The notes beneath the pieces were generated by a model. The model made no database searches, was not told where the DNA came from, and worked only from the letters and a program-made list of their open reading frames with translations. 64,000 bases of DNA from Amycolatopsis lurida. Lineage in GTDB: Bacteria; Actinomycetota; Actinomycetes; Mycobacteriales; Pseudonocardiaceae. The position numbers and the translations under genes are program-made. Of the stretch, positions 46,652 to 55,263 are shown piece by piece (the first letter of the stretch is position 1; each line of letters opens with the position of its first letter). The DNA lies in contig NZ_FNTA01000004.1 of the NCBI RefSeq assembly GCF_900105055.1, positions 4,433,501 to 4,497,500 of the forward strand. The letters run 5' to 3'.

Positions 46652-47995
46652 TCAGCCGAGATCGCGTTTGAGCAGGTCTTCCTCGGTTTCGCGGCGGACG
46701 AGCAGCGTCGCCGTACCTCGGGAAACGCCGACCACCGGCGGCCTCCCGACGAGGTTGTAATTCGACGCGAGCGAGTGGTGGTATGCCCCGGTGCACGGGA
46801 CGGCGAGCAGATCGCCGGGGTGGACGTCGTCGGGGAGCGAGAGCCCGTCCGCGAGGACGTCACCCGATTCGCAGTGCCGCCCGACCACCGTCATCGGCCG
46901 CCTGGCCGCGCGGCTGCGCCTGCCGATCAGGCGAGCGGTGTACGCCGCCCCGTAGAGCGCGGGCCGCGCGTTGTCGCTCATCCCGCCGTCGACGGCGACG
47001 AAAGTGCGCGAACCGCGTTTCACCGCGCAGACCCGGTACACGGTGATGCCCGCCGGGCCGACGATCGCGCGGCCGGGTTCGATCGTCAGTTTCGGCAGGG
47101 GGAAGCCGTGCGAGGTGCATTCGTAAGCGAGCGCGACCCGCAGACGGCGCACATAGCCGTCGATGTCGAAACCCGGGTCGCCGGGCAGGTAACGCACGGC
47201 GTGCCCGCCGCCGAGATCCAGTTCGCGCAGGGTGATGCCGTGGCTTTCGCGAAGTGCGACGAGCACCCCGATCATCTTGCGGGCGGCGAGTTCGTAGAAG
47301 TCCACCCGGGACACCTGCGAGCCGATGTGGCAGTGCAGCCCCGCCAGGCGGAGCCCGGGCTGCGCGAGCACGGCGGAGACGGCCCGGCCGAGGTTGTCGC
47401 GCACCCCTTCGCGCAACGAGAAGCCGAACTTCTGCCCTTCGGTGCCGGTGGTGATCGCCGCGTGCGTGCCCGCCGCGACGTCGGGTGTCACCCGGATCAG
47501 CACCTGCTGCGCGCCGGTGGCCAGCGCGCCGAGCTGCTCGATCTCGTCGAGCGAATCCACCACGATCCGGCGGACACCGTAGGACAGCGCCGCCTTGAGG
47601 TCTTCGGGGGTTTTCGCGTTGCCGTGCAGCAGGATCCGCTCGGCGGGGAAGCCGACCGACCGCGCGACCGCGATCTCGCCCGCCGAGCAGGTGTCGAGGG
47701 AAAGCCCTTCTTCGGCCACCCAGCGCAGGACCGCGCGGGTGCACAGCGCCTTGCTCGCGTACGCCACCTCGGCGTCCGGCAGCGCTTTCCGGTACGCGCG
47801 GGCGTTCTGCCGGACTTCGTCCTCATCGAGCAGGTACGCCGGTGTCCCGAACCTCGCGGCGAGGTGGGACACCGGCGCGCCGGCGAACAGCAGTTCCCCG
47901 CCGGGCCCGAGCCGGGTGCTCCGTGGCCAGACCCCGGGTTCGAGGTGGTCGGCGGCCTCGCAGCCGAGGCTGGGCAGGAGCTCGGTGAGCGTCAC
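46652..47995 (-). CDS. lysA: Diaminopimelate decarboxylase LysA
   Basis: A 447-aa PLP-dependent fold-type III decarboxylase converting meso-diaminopimelate to lysine. The PLP Lys is in VAYASKALCTRAVLRW, the glycine-rich phosphate loop in DLGGGHAVRY, and the active-site Cys of the partner subunit in GRHCESGDVLA; VDGGMSDNARPALYGA is also typical. It is not linked to argS or thrABC genes here, so it may be a stand-alone or second copy. The start is ATG 47995. Confidence 0.93.
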   Translation of the reverse strand: MTLTELLPSLGCEAADHLEPGVWPRSTRLGPGGELLFAGAPVSHLAARFGTPAYLLDEDEVRQNARAYRKALPDAEVAYASKALCTRAVLRWVAEEGLSLDTCSAGEIAVARSVGFPAERILLHGNAKTPEDLKAALSYGVRRIVVDSLDEIEQLGALATGAQQVLIRVTPDVAAGTHAAITTGTEGQKFGFSLREGVRDNLGRAVSAVLAQPGLRLAGLHCHIGSQVSRVDFYELAARKMIGVLVALRESHGITLRELDLGGGHAVRYLPGDPGFDIDGYVRRLRVALAYECTSHGFPLPKLTIEPGRAIVGPAGITVYRVCAVKRGSRTFVAVDGGMSDNARPALYGAAYTARLIGRRSRAARRPMTVVGRHCESGDVLADGLSLPDDVHPGDLLAVPCTGAYHHSLASNYNLVGRPPVVGVSRGTATLLVRRETEEDLLKRDLG

Positions 47996-48136
47996 GGTTA
48001 CCTCCGCGTCGATCGGTCAGTGCCTCATCAGCACAACTCCGATCGACCCGGCCAGGCCGTTCCGGCAACGTCTCCCTGACGCTCCACGAGACCTCGCTGA
48101 CGCCTTGTTAACGCGCGAGTAACCCAGGACACACCC

Positions 48137-48295
48137 TCAGCGGACGGGCTCCGGGACGGTGTCGAGCGCGCGCACCATGTGCACGGCCAGCGCGAACGCC
48201 GCCTCGTTGCCGAGGTCGGTGTGCTCGGTGACGATCTTCTTCACGGTGTCGACCCGGATTTCGTACCGGGAGACGGGGACGGTGTCGGCGTTCAT
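48137..48295 (-). CDS. Small DUF6307-like protein
   Basis: A 52-aa protein beginning MNADTVPVSRYEIRVDTVKK and ending HMVRALDTVPEPVR, amphipathic and helical, without Cys or membrane segment. It resembles small proteins I associate with DUF6307 in Amycolatopsis, but the match is from memory. The start is 9 bp downstream of the stop of the Cys-rich gene at 48305, within the desaturase operon. Its TGA is at 48137. Confidence 0.65.
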   Translation of the reverse strand: MNADTVPVSRYEIRVDTVKKIVTEHTDLGNEAAFALAVHMVRALDTVPEPVR

Positions 48296-48304
48296 GGTGA
48301 TCCT

Positions 48305-48484
48305 CTATTCGGTTGTTTCGGGTTTCGTGGCACAGGTGCAGCCGCGGCTGAAGCCGCCGGCCGCGGTCGCGGTGCAGAAGCGGCGGGCGATCGCGTCGTG
48401 CGCGGACATCGGATGCGGGCAGCTCGGGCACCGGTCGTCGGCGGCTGGCTCGGCGACGTCGCCGAGGGAGCGGACGGAGGTCAT
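48305..48484 (-). CDS. Small Cys-rich protein of the RGCVC type
   Basis: A 59-aa protein with five Cys residues in CPSCPHPMSAHDAIARRFC and the C-terminal RGCTCAT. It matches the small RGCVC family seen in Pseudonocardiaceae, here with Thr in place of Val. The Cys/His pattern suggests zinc binding. The ATG at 48484 overlaps the desaturase TGA (ATGA), so translation is coupled. The function is unknown. Confidence 0.75.
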   Translation of the reverse strand: MTSVRSLGDVAEPAADDRCPSCPHPMSAHDAIARRFCTATAAGGFSRGCTCATKPETTE

Positions 48485-49506
48485 CACGCGGCCACCGGTC
48501 GAGCACGCAGGGGCGCCCCGACTTCGTGCAGATGCCGGAGCACGTAGCCGTACGATGCCGCCCAGCCGCACTGCGCGTAGTCGATACCGTGCTTCGCGCA
48601 GAACTCCCGCACGATCACCTGCGCGTGCTTCAGGTTCGGCCGCGCCATGCTCGGGAACAGGTGGTGCTCGATCTGGTAGTTGAGGCCGCCGAGCGCGAAG
48701 TCCACGACCGGGCCGCCGCGTACGTTGCGCGAGGTGAGCACCTGCTTGCGCAGGAAGTCGAGCGTGTGCCCGGCCGACAACGTCGGCATGCCCTTGTGGT
48801 TCGGGGCGAACGAGCAGCCCATGTAGACACCCCACAGGCATTGGTGCACGGCGATGAAGACGAAGCCGACACCGGGCGAGAGGACCACGAACACCGCGGT
48901 CAGGTACGCGGCGACGTGGGCGAGCATCAGCGCCGCTTCGAGTTTCCGCCGCTTGAAGCCGCGCTGGAACATGGCGGTCACGCTCGAAACGTGCAGGTTC
49001 AGGCCTTCCAGCAACAGCAGCGGGAAGAACAGGAATGCCTGGTATTTCGCCATCCAGCGCAGGAAACCACGCCGTTCGGTGCCCTGCGCCTTGGTGAAGA
49101 TGAGCGCGGCGAGATTGACGTCCGGATCCTCGTCTTCGTGGTTGGGGTTGGCGTGGTGGCGGGTGTGCGTGCCGATCCACCAGCCGTAGCTCAGGCCGGT
49201 CAGTCCACCGTGGACGAATCCGGTGACGTCGTTCGCTTTGCGGCCGCGGAAGATCTGCTTGTGCCCCGCGTCGTGGCCGATGAAGGACAGCTGCGTGAAC
49301 ATCATCGCGAAGAACGCGGCGAGGAACAGCTGCCACCAAGAGTCGCCGAGGTGCGCGAAGGCGACCCAGCCGCCCGCGAAAGCCAGCAGGTTCAAGGAAA
49401 TCTTCAGCGCGTAGTACTTTCGCCGCCGGTCAAGGAGGCCGGCGTCCTTGACCAATTTGGACAGTTCAGCGAAATCGCTGCCCTGCCTCGTCTGTGTGGA
49501 GGTCAT
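48484..49506 (-). CDS. Membrane fatty acid desaturase
   Basis: A 340-aa integral membrane di-iron desaturase. The three His boxes are HDAGH (near residue 79), HTRHHANPNHEDED and QIEHHLFPSM, the last with Gln as in front-end acyl desaturases; no cytochrome b5 domain is present. About four hydrophobic helices surround the boxes. It would introduce a double bond into membrane acyl chains, taking electrons from a separate ferredoxin or flavoprotein. ATG 49506 begins MTSTQTRQGSDFAELSKL. Two tiny genes follow in the same operon. Confidence 0.93.
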   Translation of the reverse strand: MTSTQTRQGSDFAELSKLVKDAGLLDRRRKYYALKISLNLLAFAGGWVAFAHLGDSWWQLFLAAFFAMMFTQLSFIGHDAGHKQIFRGRKANDVTGFVHGGLTGLSYGWWIGTHTRHHANPNHEDEDPDVNLAALIFTKAQGTERRGFLRWMAKYQAFLFFPLLLLEGLNLHVSSVTAMFQRGFKRRKLEAALMLAHVAAYLTAVFVVLSPGVGFVFIAVHQCLWGVYMGCSFAPNHKGMPTLSAGHTLDFLRKQVLTSRNVRGGPVVDFALGGLNYQIEHHLFPSMARPNLKHAQVIVREFCAKHGIDYAQCGWAASYGYVLRHLHEVGAPLRARPVAA

Positions 49507-49557
49507 GGGGAGATCACACCGTTCTGGTTCGTGAAAGTGGGCAATCCAGCAACGGGT

Positions 49558-49794
49558 TCACAAACACCGAAGGGGTCTGGGTCGGCCGAGAAAAGGCACT
49601 GGTACCACAACACGCCACGGTCGCTCCGTGGCCTTCTTCCAGTGTCCCACGGCGGAGGAGTGGAAGCAATTCACCAAAGCAGCACGTTCTGGCGTACAGT
49701 CGAAGACATCGAGGGAAATTTCCCCCGGTTCCGTCCGATCGCGAGCTTCGATCGGAGACAGGAGCACCGGCCAGACATCGTTCTTCGCGCTCAT
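49558..49794 (-). CDS. Possible hypothetical protein in a 434-bp gap
   Basis: The gap 49507-49940 holds no gene I can support firmly. The best candidate is this 78-codon frame, starting MSAKNDVWPVLLSPIEARD, with moderate third-position GC bias and only a weak GGTGGG site close to the ATG. It matches no family I know. The rest of the gap would contain the desaturase promoter. A remnant of a degraded gene is equally possible. Confidence 0.28.
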   Translation of the reverse strand: MSAKNDVWPVLLSPIEARDRTEPGEISLDVFDCTPERAALVNCFHSSAVGHWKKATERPWRVVVPVPFLGRPRPLRCL

Positions 49795-49940
49795 GGTCCC
49801 ACCGGCCTCGCCGGTGAGCAGCCGCCCGCCGCGCTACAGCGCGCCCCGAGGCGCCCATCAGGGCCACGCCGCGATCGTCGATGGCCACGACCTCTGACCT
49901 GTCACCGTGTCCGCGCCCGCCCCAGTGGGCGCGGACACGG

Positions 49941-50855
49941 TCAGAAAAACGTCAGCGCCGCGCAGACCTGCTCTCGTTCCGCGCCGGTCAGGGCGCGGCT
50001 CGGCGGGCGGACGTCGGCGCGGCAAAAACCCAGCTGTGCCAACGCTTCCTTCACCACGCTCACGTTGTTGGCGTTGCCGTCCGCGGCCCGTAACTCCTCG
50101 AACGGCCGGACGCGTTCCCAGCAGGCCATCGCGCCGCGGAAGTCGCCGTGGCGCAGTGTGTGGAACATCTCCAGCGAGAGCGACGGCGCGACGTTCACCA
50201 AGCCCGACGTGAACCCGGTCGCGCCGACGGCGAAGTAGCCGGGTGCCGCCAGCTCCGCCAGCCCCGCGATCCACGTGAAGCGATCGATCCCCGCGTCCCG
50301 TGCCACCGCGGCGAACCGCGCCGGATCGGGCACCGCGTACTTCACCCCTATGACGTTCTCCGCGGCGTCGGCGAGCCTGGCCAGCCGCTCGCCGTCGATT
50401 CGCGCGTCGCGTACGTACGGCACGACACCCAGCTCCGGGACCGCCGCCGCGATGGCGCGGTGGTACTCGACCCAGCCTTCCGCCGAGACGTACGGATGCA
50501 CCGGCTGATGGATCATGATCAGATCCGCGCCCGCTTCCCCGGCGTGCCGCGCCGCGCCGATCGCCGTCCGGACGTCGTGCCCGACGCCGGCGACCACGCT
50601 CGCCCGGCCCGCCGCGGCCTTGACCGTCAGTTCGAGACAGTGCCGGGTCTCGGCCTCGTCCAGCGCGTAGAACTCGCCGGTGTTCCCGTTGGGGGTCACG
50701 ACGCCGACCCCGCCGTCGATCACCCGGTCCACCAGTTTCGCGTAGGCGTCCGGATCCACCGCGCCGTCCGCGTCGAACGGGGTAACCGGAATGGCCACAA
50801 CCCCCGACAGCCGCCGTTTCCGCTCGTCGAAGCGGGAAGAGGAAGTCACTGGCAT
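49941..50855 (-). CDS. DapA-family aldolase/dehydratase
   Basis: A 304-aa TIM-barrel lyase of the dihydrodipicolinate synthase superfamily. The Schiff-base Lys is in NVIGVKYAVPD (near residue 165), the GxxGE region appears as NGNTGEFYALDEAE and the Tyr in VVPYVRD. Differences from true DapA and the separate location point to a catabolic enzyme such as 5-dehydro-4-deoxyglucarate dehydratase or a keto-acid aldolase. ATG 50855 lies nine bases after TATATC, so the mRNA leader is short. The AT-rich ATCTGATATATGAT around 50862-50874 could be a GntR-type operator. Confidence 0.85.
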   Translation of the reverse strand: MPVTSSSRFDERKRRLSGVVAIPVTPFDADGAVDPDAYAKLVDRVIDGGVGVVTPNGNTGEFYALDEAETRHCLELTVKAAAGRASVVAGVGHDVRTAIGAARHAGEAGADLIMIHQPVHPYVSAEGWVEYHRAIAAAVPELGVVPYVRDARIDGERLARLADAAENVIGVKYAVPDPARFAAVARDAGIDRFTWIAGLAELAAPGYFAVGATGFTSGLVNVAPSLSLEMFHTLRHGDFRGAMACWERVRPFEELRAADGNANNVSVVKEALAQLGFCRADVRPPSRALTGAEREQVCAALTFF

Positions 50856-50977
50856 GCCCTATCTGATATATGATGTGACAGCTCACGGTAGCACGTGAGC
50901 GGCATCGGACACTTGCCCCGGAAAATGGGACAAGCGTCCGATGCAACCGGGAGGGCCGGTCCGCGCGTCCTCCCGAT

Positions 50978-51379
50978 ATGCGAAGGCGGTGGCTCTGGGG
51001 GACCCCGGCGAAGCTGGTGCTGTTCGGTCTCGTGCTCGTGTTCCTGAACGCCTCGTGCGGCCCGCCGGCGGTGGGCGACGCGTTCACGATCCGGCTCGGC
51101 GGCTGGACGGTGCTCCCGGACGAAGACCTGCGCCTCGCCTATCTGGCGGTGCTGGACGAGCGGTGCCCGCCTGGGGAGGCCTGTGCTTCGGCGGGGCGCG
51201 CGATCGTGACGATGTCCTACGCCCGGCCGTCGGCCGGCCCGGCGGTGTCGTTCACGATGGACGTGGTCAAGGCCGAGGACGTCACTTTCGGCGGCCACCG
51301 GGTCGACTACGCGGATCTCTCGCCCAGTGCCGACTTCCTCACCCTGCGCCTCGGCCGAAGTTCCCCGGAACTCCGTTGA
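50978..51379 (+). CDS. Putative lipoprotein
   Basis: A 133-aa protein with a signal peptide ending in the lipobox FLNASC, so it is probably lipid-anchored at Cys27 or so. The mature part is beta-rich, with a Cys pair in ERCPPGEACASAG. I recognise no family. ATG 50978 begins MRRRWLWGTPAKLVLFG. It is divergent from the aldolase gene and ends nine bases before the convergent UPF0303 gene. Confidence 0.7.
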   Translation: MRRRWLWGTPAKLVLFGLVLVFLNASCGPPAVGDAFTIRLGGWTVLPDEDLRLAYLAVLDERCPPGEACASAGRAIVTMSYARPSAGPAVSFTMDVVKAEDVTFGGHRVDYADLSPSADFLTLRLGRSSPELR

Positions 51380-51387
51380 TAGTCCGA

Positions 51388-51858
51388 TCAGGACGGCGTG
51401 GCGAGGAAGAGTTCCAGCTGCTCGACGACGAACGCGTGATCTTCGGCCTGCGGCAGTCCCGAAACGCCGACGGTGCCGACCGGGCCCACGCCCTCGACGA
51501 TCACCGGGAACACGCCGCCGTGCGCGGCGTAGAGGTCCGGGTCGAGCCGGGAATCGGCTTCGAACGTCGTGCCCTTCGCGCGGAACTGTTCGCCGACGAG
51601 GAACGAGCTGTGCCCGTAACGGTCGACGACGCGGCTCTTGCGGTCGATCCACGCGTCGTTGTCGGCCGACGTGCCCGGCAACGCCGCGTGGAACAGCCGC
51701 TGCCCGCCGCGGCGCACGGAGACCGTCACCGGGAGGGCGCGGTCCCGTGCCGCCGCGAGCAGGTGGGCGCCCAGCTTCAGCGCGGTCTCGTTGTCGAACC
51801 GGCGGAAGACCAGGCGCTCCTCCTGTGCGGCCAGGACGGCCAGGGTGTCATCGCTCAT
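51388..51858 (-). CDS. UPF0303/HbpS-like heme-degrading domain protein
   Basis: A 156-aa protein of the UPF0303 family (HbpS/YBR137W-like fold). Matching segments are VSVRRGGQRLFHAALPGTSA, the WIDRKSRVVDRYGHSSFLVG strand-helix and GVFPVIVEGVGPVGTVGVSG. Related proteins bind heme or act as chaperone-like partners; the role here is unknown. ATG 51858 is taken, with 51867 as an alternative. It follows the M20 peptidase gene by 33 bp on the same strand. Confidence 0.83.
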   Translation of the reverse strand: MSDDTLAVLAAQEERLVFRRFDNETALKLGAHLLAAARDRALPVTVSVRRGGQRLFHAALPGTSADNDAWIDRKSRVVDRYGHSSFLVGEQFRAKGTTFEADSRLDPDLYAAHGGVFPVIVEGVGPVGTVGVSGLPQAEDHAFVVEQLELFLATPS

Positions 51859-51891
51859 GGCACCCATTAAATCAACGCTGTTGTGTAATGG

Positions 51892-53121
51892 CTAGCGAAG
51901 GGCGTCCAGCGCGAAGGCGGCGTACATCGCGACGCCGTTGGCCATCGCGTCCTCGTCGAAGACCACCCGGTTCGAGTGGTTCGCTTCGACCGTGGCCAGA
52001 TCGGCGTCGGGCGGGCAGGCGCCGAGGAACGCGAAGGCGCCCGGAACCCGCTGGAGGACGTAGGAGAAGTCCTCCGCGCCCATCACCGGGTTCTCCATGA
52101 CCTCGGAGTTGCGGGCGCCGAGGACCTCGGCCGCCAGATCGAGTACCCGAGCCGCGACCTGGGGGTCGTTCACCGTGACCGGGTAGCCGGGGAGGACTTC
52201 GGCGCTCACGCGGACGCCGTGCGCCGCGCCGACCGCCTCGCACACCTTCGGCAGCTCCTCGCGCACGTACGCCTGCGTCCGCTCGGAGAGCGTGCGGATC
52301 GTGCCCTCCAGGAACGCCGTCTCGGGGATGATGTTCGTCGTCGTCCCGGCCTCGATCCGGGTGACCGAGACCACCGCCGGCTCGAACACGCTGACCTTGC
52401 GGGTCACCATCGTCTGCAGCGCGCTCACCATCGCGGCCGCCGCCGGTACCGGGTCGATCGCCTGGTGCGGCGCCGAGCCGTGCCCGCCACGGCCGGTGAC
52501 CGTGACGTGGAAGCTGTTGGCCGACGCCATGATCGGCCCCGGCCGGGTCTGCACGATGCCCGACGCGACCTGCGTGAAGATGTGCAGGCCGAACGCCTTC
52601 TCGACGCGCTCGCCCGAGGCGTCGAGCACGCCCTCGTGGATCATGTGGCGAGCGCCGTGCTCGCCCTCCTCGCCGGGCTGGAACATGAACACCACCGACC
52701 CGGCCAGCTCGTCGACGTGCTCGCTGAGCAGCCGCGCCGCCGACGCCAGCATCGCGACGTGGGTGTCGTGCCCGCAGGCGTGCATCGCGCCGTCGTCCTC
52801 GGAGGCGAAGTCGAGGCCGGTGTCCTCGTGCAGCGGCAGCGCGTCCATGTCGCCGCGGAGGAGGATCGCCGGGCCCGGCTTCGCGCCGCGGAGGACGGCG
52901 GTCAGCGAGGTGGTCGATTTGCCCTCGACGATCTCGAGCGGCAGGCCTTCGAGGGCCGCTTTGATCGAGGCCTGGGTTTTCGGCAGGTGGAGCCCGATCT
53001 CCGGATTCCGGTGGATCTCCCGGCGGAGCTCTACGGTTTTCGTCTGAAGCGCGCGGGCTTCCTCCAGCAATCCGGCGAAGCGCGCGTCGGGGAGGGTGGG
53101 CAGGTCGGTGGGTCCGGTCAT
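51892..53121 (-). CDS. M20 family amidohydrolase
   Basis: A 409-aa zinc amidohydrolase of the M20D/hippurate hydrolase type. Metal ligands are visible in HACGHDTHVAML, the catalytic Glu pair in FMFQPGEEGEHGA and His in GLHIFTQ; the dimerisation lid has GRGGHGSAPHQAIDPV. It would remove acyl groups from amino acids or cleave indole-amide-type compounds; the substrate is not visible. ATG 53121 gives the standard length, and upstream in-frame sequence is rejected as noncoding. Confidence 0.92.
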   Translation of the reverse strand: MTGPTDLPTLPDARFAGLLEEARALQTKTVELRREIHRNPEIGLHLPKTQASIKAALEGLPLEIVEGKSTTSLTAVLRGAKPGPAILLRGDMDALPLHEDTGLDFASEDDGAMHACGHDTHVAMLASAARLLSEHVDELAGSVVFMFQPGEEGEHGARHMIHEGVLDASGERVEKAFGLHIFTQVASGIVQTRPGPIMASANSFHVTVTGRGGHGSAPHQAIDPVPAAAAMVSALQTMVTRKVSVFEPAVVSVTRIEAGTTTNIIPETAFLEGTIRTLSERTQAYVREELPKVCEAVGAAHGVRVSAEVLPGYPVTVNDPQVAARVLDLAAEVLGARNSEVMENPVMGAEDFSYVLQRVPGAFAFLGACPPDADLATVEANHSNRVVFDEDAMANGVAMYAAFALDALR

Positions 53122-53197
53122 GTCTCGATAGTGGCGCATGCGGCGCTTCGGGCGCACCGTGCGTGCGTTCCGAATGCGGGCGGAATACGGTGTGCGC

Positions 53198-53680
53198 ATG
53201 GCGGTGCAAGAGCCGATCACGGGGTTCGCGGTGGCCGTGGTGCGGGAGGACGGTCGGTGGCGGTGCAGTTCCCTTGATCCGGGGGCGCTCGGCGAACTCG
53301 ACGCTGCGATCACGGAGCTGGGAAAACTGCGTTCGACCGGTGCCGCGTTCGGGCTCCTGGCGGTCGACGACGAGTTCTTCGTGATCGTCCGGCCGAGTCC
53401 CAGAGGCCCCTCGCTGCTGCTGTCCGACGCCGCCGCGGCGCTCGACTACGACATCGCCGCGGACGTCCTCGACGTGCTGAGAGTCGACCCCCCGGACGAG
53501 GACGACGACGCGGTCTGGCCGGAAGGCGACCTGGAGATCCTGTCCGACCTCGGACTCCCCGGGGCCGAACTGCAGGTGATCGTCGGCGAGGTGGACCTCT
53601 ATCCGGACGAACAACTCCAGATGGTCGCGCAGCGGTGCGGATTCGCCGCCGAGTTCTCCAAGATCCTGGACGAGATCTGA
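53198..53680 (+). CDS. tRNA adenosine deaminase-associated protein
   Basis: A 160-aa acidic protein of the small actinobacterial family that always precedes tadA. It begins MAVQEPITGFAVAVVREDGR and contains RPSPRGPSLLLSDAAAALDY and LYPDEQLQMVAQRCGFAAEF. ATG 53198 is preceded at six bases by TACGGT, a -10 placement that would yield a leaderless mRNA. Its 3' end overlaps or abuts tadA, so the products may interact, but its activity is unknown. Confidence 0.87.
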   Translation: MAVQEPITGFAVAVVREDGRWRCSSLDPGALGELDAAITELGKLRSTGAAFGLLAVDDEFFVIVRPSPRGPSLLLSDAAAALDYDIAADVLDVLRVDPPDEDDDAVWPEGDLEILSDLGLPGAELQVIVGEVDLYPDEQLQMVAQRCGFAAEFSKILDEI

Positions 53681-54156
53681 GCCCCGCCGCCTCCGCAGCC
53701 GACATCGCCGCCGTCCGGGCGGCGATCGCGGCGGCGCGAGGTGCGGGCGACGACGTGCCGATCGGTGCCGTCGTCCTGTCCCCGGACGGGACTCCGCTCG
53801 CTTCGGCGCGCAACGCCCGCGAAGAACTGGGCGACCCGACGGCGCACGCCGAGATCCTCGCGCTGCGGGCCGCGTCCGAGCGCTACGGCGACGGCTGGCG
53901 GCTCGAAGGCTGCACGCTCGCGGTGACGCTGGAGCCGTGCACGATGTGCGCCGGCGCCCTCGTGATGGCCCGGGTCGCGAAGGTCGTCTTCGGCGCTTGG
54001 GAACCCAAGACCGGGGCCGTGGGGTCGCTGTGGGACGTCGTCCGCGACCGGCGGCTCAGCCACCGCGCGGAAGTCGTCGGCGGCGTGCTGGAGGCCGAAT
54101 GCGCCGCCTTGCTCGAAGAGTTCTTCCACGGGCAACGGGGTAACCGCACCGGGTGA
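53635..54156 (+). CDS. tadA: tRNA adenosine(34) deaminase TadA
   Basis: A zinc deaminase that converts A34 to inosine in tRNA-Arg(ACG). The catalytic motifs HAEILAL (Glu proton shuttle) and TLEPCTMCAGAL (PCxxC zinc ligands) are intact. The start is unclear: GTG 53635 gives 173 aa and overlaps the preceding gene by 46 bp, and a CTG at 53677 would begin closer to the expected N-terminus. No ATG or GTG lies in between. It is coupled to the deaminase-associated gene upstream. Confidence 0.9.
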   Translation: MRIRRRVLQDPGRDLSPAASAADIAAVRAAIAAARGAGDDVPIGAVVLSPDGTPLASARNAREELGDPTAHAEILALRAASERYGDGWRLEGCTLAVTLEPCTMCAGALVMARVAKVVFGAWEPKTGAVGSLWDVVRDRRLSHRAEVVGGVLEAECAALLEEFFHGQRGNRTG

Positions 54157-54240
54157 CGGATGTGTCGAATCCCGTGGCCCGGGTAACCCGGAGACAGGCG
54201 GTCGCAAACGGCGGCCGCAGTCGAAGGAGGAACATCCGCC

Positions 54241-54447
54241 ATGAGCGTTTTCGACAAGGCGAAGGACAAGGCCGAACAGGCCATCGGCGCCGCCAAGGAG
54301 AAGCTCGGCGAGAAGACCGACAACCAGGACCTCGCGAACTCCGGCCGGGCCGACCAGACCGAAGGCCAGGTCAAGGAGACCGGGCACGACCTGCGTGACC
54401 GCGCGGAAGGCGGCGTGCAGGACCTCAAGGACAAGTTCAACAAGTAG
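54241..54447 (+). CDS. CsbD family stress protein
   Basis: A 68-aa hydrophilic, Lys/Asp/Gly-rich protein of the CsbD family (SVFDKAKDKAEQAIGAAKEK; GQVKETGHDLRDRAEGG). CsbD-like proteins are abundant under general stress in many bacteria, and their molecular role is unknown. ATG 54241 follows a strong GAAGGAGGAA site. A 15-bp terminator follows at once, so it is a single-gene transcript. Confidence 0.93.
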   Translation: MSVFDKAKDKAEQAIGAAKEKLGEKTDNQDLANSGRADQTEGQVKETGHDLRDRAEGGVQDLKDKFNK

Positions 54448-54458
54448 TCCCGGACGCA

Positions 54459-54490
54459 GAAGAGCCGGTCTCCGTGGAGACCGGCTCTTC
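54459..54490 (+). terminator. Terminator of csbD-like gene
   Basis: GAAGAGCCGGTCTCC (54459-54473) pairs perfectly with GGAGACCGGCTCTTC (54476-54490). It starts 11 bases past the stop codon and directly precedes the tRNA gene on the opposite strand. Confidence 0.8.
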
Positions 54491-54494
54491 GCTG

Positions 54495-54582
54495 CGGTGG
54501 CGGTGGGATTTGAACCCACGGACGGGTATTAACCGTCACACGATTTCGAGTCGTGCTCCTTCGGCCGCTCGGACACGCCACC
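54495..54582 (-). tRNA. tRNA-Ser(CGA)
   Basis: An 88-nt class II tRNA on the minus strand. The acceptor stem is GGTGGCG/CGCCACC with discriminator G, the anticodon stem CACGA/TCGTG encloses CTCGAAA with anticodon CGA at 54546-54548, and a long variable arm (GACGGTTAATACCCGTC) and the T-arm GTGGGTTCAAATCCCAC are typical of serine tRNAs. The 3' CCA is not encoded. Confidence 0.97.
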
Positions 54583-54623
54583 GCCGAGAACAATACCGGA
54601 GGGCCTTCCGGGGCCTTCAGGGG

Positions 54624-55169
54624 TCAAGGAAGCTGCGCGGTGATCTCGTCGATCGCCGCCGTCTGGTTCTCCACGATCTCCTGTGCCAGCGCTTTCGTCT
54701 CGGCGTGCTCGCCCGCCGACAGCACGGTCTTGGCCATCGCGACGCCGTTGCGCAGATGCTCGGCCATCAGTGGAAGCCACACCTTGTCGAACTCGGCGCC
54801 GGACAGGTTCTGCAGCGAGGCGACCTGCCCTTCCGTGATCATCCCTGGCATCGCGTGCCCGGCGTGACCCGCCGCGGGCAGGACGGCCGCGTTCCAGGAT
54901 TGCAGCCAGCCGGTCATCGTCCGGACCTCCGCCGACTCGGCCTTGACGATCTTGGCGGCGGTGGCCTTCACGTACTCCGAGGCCGACCGTTCCGAGGCCA
55001 GGTTCGCGACCTGGATGGACTGCTGATGGTGCGGGACCATCTGCTGGGAGAAGGTGATGTCGGCCTGGTTGGCGCCCGGTGTCGCCGGTGCGGCGCCCGT
55101 GGCCGTCGAGCAGCCCGCGAGCACCCAGACGACCAGCCCGAACAGGGCCATCGGCAGTCGCCGTCGCAT
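54624..55169 (-). CDS. DUF305 lipoprotein
   Basis: A 181-aa exported lipoprotein with lipobox WVLAGC. The DUF305 four-helix bundle carries the His/Met-rich motifs FSQQMVPHHQQSIQVANLA and MPGMITEGQ plus MAEHLRNGVAMAK, suggesting copper or other metal binding. ATG 55169 follows a GGAGGT site; an upstream start is rejected. It is divergent from the epoxide hydrolase gene. Confidence 0.9.
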   Translation of the reverse strand: MRRRLPMALFGLVVWVLAGCSTATGAAPATPGANQADITFSQQMVPHHQQSIQVANLASERSASEYVKATAAKIVKAESAEVRTMTGWLQSWNAAVLPAAGHAGHAMPGMITEGQVASLQNLSGAEFDKVWLPLMAEHLRNGVAMAKTVLSAGEHAETKALAQEIVENQTAAIDEITAQLP

Positions 55170-55263
55170 CGATACCTCCGTAGTCAGGGGAAAACCGGCC
55201 CCTCCGCCCTGTGATACGGCTGTGACCTTCCGGCGGTTCAAAATCGGATTAGCCTTGGCAGGC

